From assembly GCA_033558025.1 (NCBI GenBank), contig JAUCEF010000007.1, positions 3,038,001-3,102,000 on the forward strand: 64,000 nucleotides of DNA. Reading direction: 5' to 3'. The stretch is from Phytophthora sp. 'mugwort' (lineage: Eukaryota > Oomycota > Peronosporomycetes > Peronosporales > Peronosporaceae). Both the position numbers and the translations under genes were made by a program. The notes beneath the pieces were generated by a model. It was not told the DNA's origin, did not search any database, and was given only the letters and a program-made list of their open reading frames with translations. Positions 31,903-43,004 of the stretch are shown in pieces (the stretch's first letter is position 1; every line of letters starts with the position of its first letter).

Positions 31903-33100
31903 TTACCACCGCGCTTCCGCGATGGCCAATCGAAGTAGGTGGTGTGACGGACCTCTGTCACACAGAACACAGAAATCGCGCAGCGCCGACGGACACACAG
32001 GACAGCTACGCCACCACGTCAGGAACGTCCTGCTGAAGATCTCGCGCGGCTCCCAACTATCCGGCATTGACCCAGCCAACGCACAAGGTAACGGCGATCG
32101 GGAGGGACCGCCTCGTCGCGGCGACGACCACCGAGGAACAGCGTGAAAATCGTCATGCTCCAGGATATGATCCACGACATAGTGGATATTACCGGCGCTA
32201 TCCACGGGAATTGCGGTGCCGTCGCGCTCGAATGTGGGACCACGACCGCTATGAGGACGCTGCGCTTGCGCAACGTCTCGATCGGCTTGCGCGGCGTCTA
32301 GACCAAGTGGAGCGCGAGCATCAGGAGTATCGTCGTCGCGTGCCGCGTCGGAATGAGCCGGAGGGACAGGGGAACAGGGCCGCGGGTGATTGCTCGCGTC
32401 AGCGGGGGATAGTCGCTGGTTGATAGCGACGAAGGCGGCCGACGTAGAACGAGGGATGTAGGCGTAGCGCGGTGCGTAATTTAGCGTGTAGGCGTCTCCT
32501 TCGCTCACAGCAATCTTGTCGAGCTTTTTGCGGCCTCGACCATCAGCACAGCATTCTGCTTTTGGCGATCGGCAGCAGACGCGATCGCGCAGCGCACGTA
32601 GCGAACCACGGACTCACACTGCCGTAAGAACTCGGCAACTACCGCGACATCGCGTGATCGCGTTGCTGGAGCGGAGCGAAGATCGACGGGACCGACGTGG
32701 CGGGGACGCCGCGTCTGACTCGTCTTGGAGCAAAATAGCGCGACGCTGTTGCCGGGGATTAATCAGTGTCCGCGAAGTCCAATATACTACGAGTTCTGGC
32801 GCCGCCCTCGTGCGGCGCGTGTGCGTACTCCTGGCGCAGGAGGCTTCTTCACAGACCGTGTCGTCTCGACGTTCACGCCGTGGCAGCTTGAGGCGAGCTC
32901 GGTGCTGTGGGCGCGGACTCGTCTGCGCCGCCTTCATTGCTCTCGCGTGTTGTGGGTGAGCGCTCCAATCCACGGATACAATCAACGAGCTGGAACTCGG
33001 GGATGTCCGCCGTTGTTCACGAAGAACGGCGTGAGACCCGTCGAAGTGTGGGCGGTGTTGTTTGTCCTTAGCGTATCCCTGGAACACACACAGTACACGG
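31903..33100 (-). mobile_element. Ty3/gypsy chromovirus 3' remnant (integrase end with chromodomain)
   Basis: In minus frames the end of a gypsy polyprotein is visible: IPVDSAGNIHYVVDHILEHD leads into a chromodomain continued in a second frame (RRYLVRWLGQCR), then back to DSWEPREIF, the conserved W-E-P end of the chromodomain. This gives two frameshifts within about 100 bp. Upstream (32250-33087) the frames are Arg/Ser-rich and hold the degraded integrase C-terminus. Chromodomains normally steer integration to heterochromatin; this copy cannot be functional. No LTR pair was recognised. Confidence 0.7.
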
Positions 33101-34239
33101 GCTCCTCGCCTTAAAGATATCCCGGGTGCAATTGCGCGTACTTAGGTCCCTTACTTCCTCACCACTGCTCATGTGGCTTAGCTAACCTGTGTAGTGATCG
33201 ACTAGAGCCGTCGCCAGATTTTTCCTGTGGTTCGACACGCGCTGTCGCCGCCTAGCGTTCTCTCTGTCCGGTCTACGGCGAGGCACGGGGCCAGACCACT
33301 ACGTCACTACGAGCTCCTCTCTCTCTTCTCTCTCTCTCTATATATATATATAGTTTACTACGGTGATCGACAGCGGTCGGTGGCTTCTTCACTCGTCTGA
33401 TGCCCTAACTTAGCTAATGCAAGTGCAGTCTATAGTATATTGGCTTTGACATCCTCGGTGCTGCGCACCGATACCCGGCGGCGAAACTCTGTGTATGCCT
33501 TCTCGCGATGGCTGCGATCCACTTGCCTACTTCGTGACAACTTTAACACTTGAGCTTCACTCGGCAAATCCAGCACTTGAGCCTTGTTCGGCAAATACAA
33601 CACCGGCTGCGTCTTTGCCGGCAAATGTAACACTGCTGCGTCTTTGCCAGCAATGTAATACTGGCTGCGTCTTTGCGATCCATCAACGGGTCCACTTCGC
33701 TGCCCTTGGGCGCTCCGTCCCTTTGCGCCTGCGCCCTTCTGCTGGGCGCACGTTGGCGTCGCTTCCCAGCCGCACATTGAGCCATTGCTCGTGCCGTCCT
33801 GTCGCTCACCTCCTTCGCAAGTCCATCGTGCGGCCGCTCGCAGCCGCTCACTCAGCTGCTCACTTAGCCTCCCGTAAGTTCCATCCACGCTTGGCGGCCG
33901 TCGTCCTTGAATCCCGCCTCGATCTTCGCCACTCGTCGCTCTGTCTGTACTTACCGTCCTACGTCGCCTCGCCTAGATAGCTCTGCTCTGCCTGCTCCTG
34001 TCGACTGTGTCTACCTTCTCCGTTGCTGCTGCTGTCTGGTGCTAGGGTGTAAGTCTCCATATCCCAGGCGGCTTGCCTTTCCAGCCGGTCAGTCCTTGGC
34101 AAGCTGGCTCGCTGGTGTCATCGTCGTTCCCATCTAATCGCCCGTTGGTCACCGGTGGTTGTATTGCCCTCGTCCTGTTCATATTGGTCCTCATCCTGTC
34201 GCTCCTACTGTCGCTCTTCGGTCTCGAATAGCCACATTG
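33101..34239. repeat. Repeat-bearing stretch without gene
   Basis: It holds a CT then TA microsatellite at 33315-33352 and five tandem units of about 28 bp at 33545-33682 built on CTGCGTCTTTGCCGGCAAAT. These could belong to the LTR or leader of the neighbouring gypsy relic. Frames of 150-160 codons on both strands cross the repeats and look non-coding. Confidence 0.6.
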
Positions 34240-36075
34240 TTAGTATGAAGTCTACGCAAAGGCTTCAGATAATAACATGCCATAATCGGGAGCCCTGCCA
34301 ACCATCCGTGAACGTGTCAGCGTGCCGCTACAAAGCATCGTTCGCCGCCGTGAATCCACACTACGTTCGCGATGAGGATGCCGAGGCTGCCGCTCCAATT
34401 CTACCAAGTATTGTACGTGCTGCTGCAGCGTGAGAACGCCTCACGGTCACCCTCCCGCGCTGTGTCTGCACATAACGTCTGCTGTGGCACCTTAGAAATG
34501 TGTCATCACAGCACGCTGCTGACTAGCACCCTTCGCCATGGCGGCTTCGACCAAGTAGACGTTGTCTGGTATGGCACGGGCAAGTGGTGGGTAGGTATCC
34601 GTCGACCAATCACCGGTCGTTCACCAAACGTGTCTCAACTGGTCGCTGGCAGCGCGTTGGTGGTCAAAAGCTCTTCCGAACACCAGCACGACCACTATTC
34701 TCGCACCTACCTTGAGAAACATGATCCGGTAGAGGCACTGAGGGAGTGGATCCATGCGAGGACATTCACTGGAACCGAAGCAATGGCGGATCCCTTCACG
34801 TTTGATTGGGAATTAGATCCCGAGGGCAAGCCGGTAATTGGAAACGTCGCGGACGAGAAGCCATTTATCGTAGGGCATACGACGAAGGCGCTAATACTTC
34901 GGATGATGCTACCGCCGGAGTCTTTTATCCTTCCGACGCGACTTACAAGATGAACTATCGGGAGTATCCTGTGCTCGTCGTAGGTATCTCTGATCGCTCC
35001 AGAGGATTTCGTGTGGTGGCGCTATTCGTTATCTCCCAAGAGACGCAAACTGTCATTGAAGCAGCCTTGCTGGCTCTTCAACGTTCGTATTTTTGGATCT
35101 CGCGCAAGCATCTCGTTGTTCAGTACGCGATGGCCGACGCAGACCAAGCTCAATTTACCGCGCTCCGATCTGTCTTTTGGGGTAACCCTCGATTTAGGTC
35201 GTTGATGTGTTTCTTTCACGTCATGGAGAAAGTGCAGAAGGCGATGAAGAGCTTTCCCTCGGCCGTGGCCGCTACCATTGTTCATGACATGTAGGATATG
35301 CACTCCGGGAGAACCGAATTGAGGTTTTCCGGATGCGGGACTACGTTTGTAGAAATGGTCGGCCCATCCGTTTCTCGTAGATTTTACCCAGTATATGAGT
35401 ACGCATTGGCTGTTTGCGAGGTTCAGCACGTGTATGCAACCCCCTGCGGTTTCGCATCAACGAATAACCCTGCCGAAACTTTCAACGCGCTGCAAAAGAG
35501 AGATTACACGCTGAGACGACGCTCAAATGGGCACTTTATTGTGTGAGCTTAACGATTGCTGCGAGATCCAGTCCGGTAATACCCGCGAGTTCCGTTTTGA
35601 TGCCGCCCCCACGGCAACCCTCATACGACGTGTCGGTGAGCTGACGTGAGAGAAGTTATGAGGCCTCCAGAATAACGAACCAGTTCAAAATGCGTATGCT
35701 GGAGGCCCCACTATCGTGCCTGTAGCGTGTCGTCTCTCGAAGCGACTTATTGTAGCGCCTAATAAGCAGACGGAAGAGGGGATTGCAGTCTCTGCCCAGA
35801 TGGGGGCCAATTACGCACGGATGGAGTTTCAGGGTCAACCGTGAGGAGGCTGGCCGATTGACGTCGACAACAAGTGGTGTCCCTGCAACTACTTCTTCGC
35901 GTTTGGGGTGTGCGTGCACGTGTTTTCGCACTGAAAGCCACGGAACATTTGGACAGCAGTGGCAGGGAGATCCTTGTCCCTCGCAAAAAGTGCAAGCGCG
36001 CGCCAGCAAAAACAGGGAATGAGGGAGGGCGTTCGCCTTTAGCTGGTGCTGCGCTGAGTTTGAATTATCCAGCAC
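34240..36075 (+). mobile_element. Decayed MULE transposon with SWIM finger
   Basis: Plus-strand pieces of a Mutator-like transposase: ADPFTFDWELDPEGKPVIGN, then DEKPFIVGHTTKALIL (34780-34910), a frameshift, then DATYKMNYREYPVLVVGISD (34940-35000, containing the first catalytic Asp), QYAMADADQAQFTALRSVFW and LMCFFHVMEKVQKAMK (about 35190-35240). Then ATPCGFASTNNPAETFNALQ (35440-35500) and, near 35855-35925, a SWIM finger (DVDNKWCPCNYFFAFGVCVH). At least four frameshifts and one in-frame stop occur. Termini were not resolved. Confidence 0.85.
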
Positions 36076-36294
36076 AGAGTAGCGATCATCAACGTTGCAT
36101 CTAGATAGCGCACGGTGTACGTACGGTCTTGCAGTAGCCTACCCAAGTGAGGATTCATGCACCACCTAATGCTGAATGTTGAAAATACCTTTAAGATCTT
36201 CCAGGAGGTACATACGTTCTTATCCTTCAGTTACTCGACTTATATTCTCGTCAAGAACGATATATCCCTACGGTGCGTTAGATGATTTTCTAAC

Positions 36295-36977
36295 TCACGC
36301 TTGCGAACCATCTTCAGATGCCTCCCAGCAGTCATCGCAGGCACACTTAAACCAACTATCATCGTCATAGTCGACGGTGAGCAGGGTTCCTGCCTTGACA
36401 TCCTTGGTCATGATAGCCAGCACTTTCACGTTAGTACCATTCTGCATTTCCACGAAAGAGACATTCGGTGTACACGAGTGGCTCATGAACCGTCATGAAT
36501 TCAAATTCGAGAGCCTCGATGAAAACAAACTTCTTACGACTCGATTTTGCGTGGAGAAGCATGGTGTATCCACTGTTCTGCTTCACTGCCTGATCCGGCT
36601 ATCCTTCTACGATAGCATCGTACTCGCACAATTTACCGGCGTACTCACCCAAGACGTCTCCGACATTCAAGAAGGTCGTCGTAAAAAGCCATAGTCCTAC
36701 CCGGTGGGTGTCAAACAATTTCAGGGTCGAACGAGAACGGGGAGCATTACTTAGACTGCCTCCAGCCCACAACAATCGGTGTGCAATAAATTGCCATCGC
36801 TGCATTGCTGCATGTGTCGATGAAGCAATCTCCAATGCAACCGCAAGGTTTGCCCTCACCAATGTCTGGAAATGAAATTGCCTCCGGTGTGACACGCTCA
36901 GTGGTGTACTTCACGTCCGCTGGCCACTCTTCTGCCAGCAAATTAGACTCATCACTAGCTCTGGTCGCCCTGACCAC
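36295..36977 (-). pseudogene. Broken SET-domain (histone-methyltransferase-like) gene
   Basis: Right to left on the minus strand: a cysteine-rich pre-SET-like segment (FPDIGEGKPCGCIGDCF, IDTCSNAAM at 36800-36880); then, in another frame, GGSLSNAPRSRSTLKLFDTH and VGLWLFTTTFLNVGDVLGEY, the first part of a SET domain; an in-frame stop near 36598; and, after another shift, RFMSHSCTPNVSFVEM with AGTLLTVDYDDD and a post-SET CACDDCWE. The order pre-SET, SET (NHS-like MSHSCTPN), post-SET matches lysine methyltransferases. One stop and at least two frameshifts make it a pseudogene. Confidence 0.75.
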
Positions 36978-38360
36978 TCGAACTGCGGCCTGCGAGCATG
37001 GAGGGCACGAAGGCGATCTTTCACCCTCGGCAATCGCAGTAGCTGCTTAGCCTTCTGGGCCTTGAAGGTATGTGCGTGGTAGATCTCCCTCCCGCTTCGT
37101 GTGATGCCACATTTCGTTTGGTTACGGCGCTTGCTAGAACGCGGCCCATGCCAAGACCCCGGTCGCTTCTTGGGTAGGTGCCGGATTTTCGAGCGTTCCC
37201 AACGGGTAGGAATTGTTATGAGATAATCTCGGCGGCGGCCAATTCTTCTGTATAGTCACTAGCCCTGTCGAACACAACTTCCTCGCTTGAAGTACTTGCA
37301 CCTTGTGTACACGAACGTTTTCCACAATCAGTAGCTGGAATCCGTGGTGTCTCTGCTGCTCTGATCGACGGCGAGGATACATCGTAGTCGGGGAGATTCT
37401 CGACGACATTTGCCAACTTCTGCGTCGGCCTGCACGTCAAATCCTAACGCACACGGGGGTTGCATGTCCCCTGCGATCGTTGTTCGCTACTGGTGCTGCC
37501 ATACTTGGCATATTATCTGCGCTTGGAGGTGGCGAAGGTTCAATACTGTCACAGGCTTCGTCAACATCGTCCGAAAACTCATTCATCGACTGGCTTTCTA
37601 TATCCTCGCGTGGATCAGTTGAGAGCTTCTCACACGAGGCTTTAAGCCGCGGGGTGGTGCTGTTGTCTTCAACTTCGATCCTCTGGGCGGCCCAGCATCA
37701 GCGTAACTTCTCCATGTCAATTTCTGCCGTCTGCGAACCGGTGCTCCCCGTTTCCTCGCGTGCGCTGCAAACCTGACGCATCGAAGTCTCGACGTTCTGG
37801 TTAATCGCACTCGAACGGCTACATTGAAGAGACTGGCCCGCGTGGGAGCCGCACAGGTACCCGCTATCAGGCGGAATGTCCTCAGCTTCCGCCACTTGGT
37901 GAATTCGTCCTTAAATTGATTGCCCAATCGATCGACACGGCGCCTTAACATCATATGCAGTGATGTCAGTCCCCGGTGTCGATAACGACCGGATAGGGCT
38001 CGTCCGTACTGTCGGTGACACGCAGAATGACTGAGACGCGTTGTCCTCGAGGATCTCCACAGATGAATGCCAATGAATAATACTCGATCGTGTCGCCCGC
38101 GTGAAGACTTTCCGGTGGGAGCTCAGACGCTCTAAGCCCAGGCATCCTGCTTCTGCGAGAGCTGGGTAGTGCGCGGCTGGCCCCGGTTCAAAGCTACGAG
38201 AAGGATCGTGGTGTGTCGGCTCAGTGTCAGGCGTTGGGTGCACCATTCCTTTTACATTCACGTAACACTCGGAACACCTTGACCGGGCATACAGCACATC
38301 TTCCCCGGCTTCTGAACTCTGTCTTTTTCCACCAAGCGCGCCAGCGCTTGGCAAGCCAGG
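36978..38360 (-). pseudogene. Probable upstream part of the broken SET gene
   Basis: Minus-strand frames at 37216-37440 and 37911-38354 read protein-like and could be the N-terminal region of the SET-domain gene: Ser/Thr/Glu-rich sequence (ASTSSEEVVFDRASDYTEEL) and a segment with paired cysteines (RCSECYVNVKGMVHP). No domain is recognised and the connection to the SET part is by position only. Confidence 0.35.
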
Positions 38361-38442
38361 ACAGCTTTTTCCATCGTCTCTGCATTTATGTGGTGCAAGT
38401 TGTGTGTTGATCAGATGGGTACGTGTGAAAGTTAGGTTTCCT

Positions 38443-38731
38443 CCTGCAGCGTTGCCATCATTGTTGTACTGATGATCCTGTCCATCGTGGTAAAATACTT
38501 CTTCTCGGTGCTGTCAGATTTTGTGGGCGCATCGTGAATATCGCTTAACAGAATCTAATCCCGCTGTACGAGAAGATTTCAGCGCTGGCCGTAGTCGTGA
38601 GATGCTGCATCCTGGAATGCTACGTGACGTACAGACGTCGGGCAAGACGCTGCTCTCGCATACGGACTCGGACGCGGAGTTCTACTGCTTCTTATAGATT
38701 AAGTGTAAGATCTACACGTACTACAACTCCT
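38443..38731 (+). pseudogene. Detached 3' fragment of an amino-acid transporter gene
   Basis: This stretch is clearly similar at DNA level to the end of the AAAP gene downstream (about 40508-40815): GTGATCCTGTC / ATGATCCTGTC, GACTTTGTGGGAGC / GATTTTGTGGGCGC and the shared ATGCTACGTGACGTACA. It lacks about 45 bp relative to the intact gene and contains stops (for example TGA near 38533). It is a remnant of a second transporter copy upstream of the live one. Confidence 0.85.
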
Positions 38732-39347
38732 CGCGTAGTTTATCGGCCGACCGAATCTATAGGTTATAGGCTCTATTCTTTCCCGCCAAACCATCCTTCT
38801 CCGTATGTCTCCTAGAGGGCGAACGACGCATTCATTGCTCACTGACATATAGTATGTCCCTCTGAGTTGGATTTTAGTTGATTATTGAGGTTTAGACGGC
38901 TCATTACACTCGATAAATGGCGCATTCGACACGTCTTAAGCCTACACATGTAGTACAGTACACCCCGGAACTAAAAAAACGACACCGTGCTGAGCCGGTG
39001 CTGAGCGTCGACTATAAAATGTCGGTAGATGGGCCAGCGGTAAAACACAGGGATTGGTCATGTCTGGCATGACGCGCAGCGAGGCATCTTCAGCATCTCC
39101 ATTCGCTCCTGCCTCGGCAACCAAGATCTCCTCAGTCTACAGGTCAATAGGATGCGCTGCTCCGACTCTCTCTTTGATACATCGGTATCAGCTACACTTG
39201 TGCCTCCTCCTTCGTTGAGCACGGCCAACGTCGTCTGCGGTACGCCCCAGTCTCACTCACTTTCGGATTCTCCACCAACAAGCCAAGTCGTCCCGTCAAT
39301 TCTCTCCTTCTTCAACTCTCTCTGCGTCACAAGATCTGTCGACAGTC
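38732..39347. promoter_or_regulatory. 5' flank of the amino-acid transporter
   Basis: No gene. Near the ATG there is an Inr-like TCACTTTCGG at 39257-39266, and the segment from there to the ATG is pyrimidine-rich (CTCTCCTTCTTCAACTCTC), typical of an oomycete start region. Confidence 0.5.
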
Positions 39348-40838
39348 ATGGGCAAGTGCGGCCAGAAATTCCTCACACTCGAGGACCTCAAGATGGCCTT
39401 TAACGTCTTCTGCTGCGTCTACGGTGTTGGAACGCTTGGTATGCCCGGTAACTTTTCACGTGCCGGGCCTGTGCTCGCCGCCATCGCCATGCTCTTTATG
39501 GCCTTCGCTAACGTCTACGCGTCCGTGGCCATTTGCCGCGTCATGCTGCTCGCCCCCAAGTCTGTCAAGACGTACGGCGACCTAGGCGCCTGGGCCGCCG
39601 GCAAGTGGGGCCAGTGGTTTGCAGTGGTGGCTCAGATGGCGTCGTGTCTACTCGTGCCTTGCGTGTTCCTCGTGTTGGGCGGCTCGCTGCTCGACGGCCT
39701 TTTCCCGGATGCCTTCAGTCAATCTGTCTGGATCATTTTCATGGCGCTCATGTGTCTGCCGGTCTGCCTCATTCCAACTCTGAAGGAAGGTGCCGGGGCT
39801 GCATTCGCTGGCTGTGCCGGTACCGTCATCGCCGATATCATCGGCGTGTCGGTTGTGATGTACGGCATGCGCGGCCACCCGTCCGTGCCGGCGCCTGATC
39901 TCAAGTTCTCGCAGGTGGCCGGCGTGTTCGGCAACCTGTCACTCGCGTACGGCGCCGGCGTCGTCATCCCGGCCCTCCAACGCCAGCACAGTGAGCCCAA
40001 GCGCATGCCGCGCGTCGTCTTCTTCACCATTACGCTGATCTCGTGCCTGTTCCTGGTCCTAGCCAGTACGGCCTACTCGGCTGTGGGCTGCCAGATCTCG
40101 GGCAACTTGCTGTTCACGATCTACCCAGACGCCGGCATGGGCATGACCGCGCTGGGCTTCAAGTCCGACTGGGGTGCTGTTGTCCTGGCCTATCTGTTCA
40201 TGCAGCTTCACATCACCATCGCCTTTTCAGTTCTGTTGAATCCCGTGTTCTACCTATCCGAGCGTCTTGCGCTTGGTATGCACAAGAAGATACAGAGCGA
40301 CGTTGAGAGCGGTCTCACTTACGCCGACATGGGGACTCCCGCCAAAGAGTTCAACGCGAACCCCTCCGTCAACACCGCGTCGGATCGCCGTTCGGGCATG
40401 TCGTACATCTCAGTCGCTGACGCTGAGAACCCGCACTATGGCGATGCTGAGGCTGAAGCCGCGGAGTACCGCGGCTCCAACGTCATCAAGTACGTGCTGC
40501 TACGCGTGGCCATCATTATCGTACTGGTGATCCTGTCTATTGTGTTGAAGGACCACTTCTCAGACCTGTCGGACTTTGTGGGAGCTTCGTGTATTTCGCT
40601 CAATAGTATCATCCTGCCGATCGTGTTCCTGCTCAAGAAGTGCTGGAACACCATTCCGATGTATGAGAAGATTCCTGCCCTGATTGTCGCGGTGGTGTGT
40701 ACCTTCCTGGGATGCTACGTGACGTACACGTCCGGCAAGACCCTGTTCGCCCCGACGGATTCGGATACGTCGTTCCCGTACTGCGACTCGGAGTACGAGA
40801 ACACGGTGTACTACAACTATACCGCCGTGCACGGATAA
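39348..40838 (+). CDS. Amino-acid transporter, AAAP family
   Basis: 496 aa, intronless, ATG at 39348 in good context. It has the amino acid/auxin permease (Aa_trans) pattern: an N-terminal cytoplasmic TLEDLKMAFNVFCCVYGVGT followed by LGMPGNFSRAG, the conserved glycine-rich start of TM1, then about eleven hydrophobic segments (for example VLAAIAMLFMAFANVYASVA, FTITLISCLFLVLASTAYSA, VAIIIVLVILSIVLK). A hydrophilic loop of about 85 residues at 315-395 is rich in Ser, Asp and Ala. The family moves neutral or cationic amino acids by proton symport across plasma or vacuolar membranes; substrate cannot be told here. A degraded 3' copy lies upstream at 38443-38731, so the locus once had tandem copies. 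Confidence 0.92.
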   Translation: MGKCGQKFLTLEDLKMAFNVFCCVYGVGTLGMPGNFSRAGPVLAAIAMLFMAFANVYASVAICRVMLLAPKSVKTYGDLGAWAAGKWGQWFAVVAQMASCLLVPCVFLVLGGSLLDGLFPDAFSQSVWIIFMALMCLPVCLIPTLKEGAGAAFAGCAGTVIADIIGVSVVMYGMRGHPSVPAPDLKFSQVAGVFGNLSLAYGAGVVIPALQRQHSEPKRMPRVVFFTITLISCLFLVLASTAYSAVGCQISGNLLFTIYPDAGMGMTALGFKSDWGAVVLAYLFMQLHITIAFSVLLNPVFYLSERLALGMHKKIQSDVESGLTYADMGTPAKEFNANPSVNTASDRRSGMSYISVADAENPHYGDAEAEAAEYRGSNVIKYVLLRVAIIIVLVILSIVLKDHFSDLSDFVGASCISLNSIILPIVFLLKKCWNTIPMYEKIPALIVAVVCTFLGCYVTYTSGKTLFAPTDSDTSFPYCDSEYENTVYYNYTAVHG

Positions 40839-41601
40839 ACACAACTTGTAGTTACTTAGAAGGCGAAGTTTTTGACTCGCTTTGAGTTATCTGGGAAACT
40901 TGCAGTTTATCTTTTTCTTTTCAAGAACAAAAATAGTGTTCGTAAATAGTTTCTCTCGATCTTTCACCCCTAGTCGAAAGTTTTGTCCCTCCAGTGGATG
41001 ACGCAAGGACCACCACCAACGAGAGTCCAGACGATGAGCTTGACATTTTAGTTTCTAGCACGAATAAGAGTTTAGAGTAAGTACTTTGAAATCTGCAGTT
41101 GGCACCAGAATAATCAAATTGTTTTTCGAGGATCATGCTCTCATTTGATCACAATCGTTCGTTGTTTAGCTACACACTGGGTAAAATGTGTATTTGTTTT
41201 AGACAATTGCTGGACGATGTTCACGTGCTTGTACAGACTAGAAACTATCTACCACTTAACTCGATGATTCGGCGGGATATACGCTCTACGCTCTCGATGA
41301 TTCGGCGGGATATAGCTCTACGCTCACTTTCTTGTCAGAATAGCAGATCATATCGAGACGGTAGATCAATCCGTGCCGATCAGGAGAGAAGCCGTGCGTG
41401 GTGCATGAGCGAAGAAGAACTGTAGATACTCGAGGGATTCGTGGTGACCTGAAATCCGAACCAGGCTCGTGGCCATCTACTGTAGGGCTCCCGTGCCGTA
41501 CGGTACTAGCATAACTAGCAGTAAATAGAGAATACATGTACCGAATAGGAATTTGGTACAGCGCAATGCATTGACACCATATTCATCTATGACTTTAAGG
41601 T
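40839..41601. other. Intergenic, no gene recognised
   Basis: 3' flank of the transporter and 3' flank of the PX pseudogene. A direct repeat CTCGATGATTCGGCGGGATATA occurs twice at about 41262-41316, with TACGCTC after each. Confidence 0.5.
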
Positions 41602-42288
41602 TTAAATTTGTGGACCCAGACTTGGTCCTGAAGGCGCGTTTGGTTTTTTAGTCACCAAAACGCAGCCTTCAGGACGGAAGTCTGGGTCCATGAGGAAGGT
41701 CTTGAGTATCTGTGAGACGGCAAGGAACCTTTGACACTGGTCACCTCCTCGTCGATAGGACAAGTCTTTCGCCGCACGCAGAATTTGGTTGACAAAACGT
41801 TCGAGTTTCCTCTTCTGCATGTTAATTAATAGTCTTCGCCACCCTGTACAAACCGCCCAGCGCCCACGATTCGGGAACCTTGTCGGGAAGCCCTCACCGA
41901 CGTAATCCAAGCCACTCGACTGCAGTACGCGCACCAGCGCAGGTGCTCGTGGTCGTGCATAATAGTCGTGACTCGCTTTCGGAGCTCTCGAAACGCCGAA
42001 TAGCGATGCTCGATCTGGTATTCCGGTTCCGCCTCCTCCTTCTCCTGCTGTAGCCGCGATGTCCGTTCACCCGTCGTTTCTCCTGGAGTTATTGGTAGCC
42101 CCTGTTGGACGTACTGCAGATACACATCAAGCAGGTAGATCGTCGCGCCGTCTTCGTCTTGACGCTCGTACGTGGCGCACACTCTCACGCGCTGGACCTA
42201 GTTGAGAGACCTGGGACAGACGTCGACCCAGGTCGGCGTCCACCAACGCCAAGTCAACTTCGTCGTCCTGGTCGAAGATGGATTTCAT
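41602..42288 (-). pseudogene. Frameshifted PX-domain pseudogene
   Basis: Three minus frames join into one PX-family protein. The ATG at 42288 starts KSIFDQDDEVDLALVDADLG. A shift near 42205 leads to VRVCATYERQDEDGATIYLL and YQIEHRYSAFRELRKRV (PX lipid-contact RY motif), then CAYC. A second shift near 41935 leads to LDYVGEGFPTRFPNRG and MQKRKLERFVNQILRAAKDL. Introns do not explain the shifts, since there is no GT-AG pair with suitable phase. The 3' end lies in a foldback palindrome (41612-41689) that changed the C-terminus. It belongs to a different subfamily from the other PX genes here, because it lacks the CDG..IP tail. Confidence 0.75.
41612..41689. repeat. 33-bp imperfect foldback palindrome
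   Basis: Left arm from 41612 (GGACCCAGACTT, TCCTGAAGGC, GTTTGGT) and right arm ending at 41689 are reverse complements over about 33 bp with a few mismatches and small indels, around a spacer of about 10 bp. The right arm is PX coding sequence (DPDFRPEGCV on the minus strand); the left arm looks like its inverted copy. Confidence 0.8.
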
Positions 42289-43004
42289 CTCTACGGAAGC
42301 TGGTTGAGGAATGAATGAACGAGAGTGTAAAGCTGTGAACGATGGAGACTTATAGTAGGTGACCGCTGGACTGAAACCCTGATCGTGTTCAACGTGTGGC
42401 AGTAGAGCAAAGCTCTCAGCATATGAAGCGGACTCACGCAGTGCTTGCACAGAAAAGCGTGGGGTAACTTTTCTCGCTATGACCGCAGTTCCTATTTGTA
42501 TTGGTGATCACCAGCTTCAGTTTCCAGGGTTGTTAATCGCTGCACATGTACTACTTACTGTACGTAGTAAATGTACTTCAGATTAAGCTTTTTCTCTCTT
42601 TCTTACCATGGCAAAGCAGTTAGATCTGAGGCTTAAAAATGAGCGTCTTTCCCCTTTGTGATCGCCGAGCCGTCAGCACCGAAAATTTAGGGCGAAATGT
42701 ATCTGCAAATGTCCTTTTACAGTGTATTGCGAGTCCCGTGCGTCTCGTTCCTAAGATTTCTAGGCTTCTACCCTTGAACACTTTTTATTAACAAAATGCG
42801 ATAGACGCGGTTTACCAGCCGATTGGAACAGCCACCTGGCGATTGGGGCTGTCGAGAGTGTAGAAGCCCGTCTTCACCCTCGGTCTTGTGGCTATGTAGT
42901 TGCCACTGACGAGCGCCGGTTTTGACATGGTACCATCTCATCAGATATAACGGATGTCCACATTGATCCTGACACCCGTCTGAGCTCACTCCACAACTGA
43001 CAGG
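42289..43004. promoter_or_regulatory. 5' flank of MLO-like gene 1
   Basis: No gene. An Inr-like TCACTCCACA lies at 42986-42995, 19 nt before the ATG. The stretch around 42866-42910 is similar to the region before MLO-like gene 2 (about 45578-45622), part of the tandem duplication. Confidence 0.6.
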
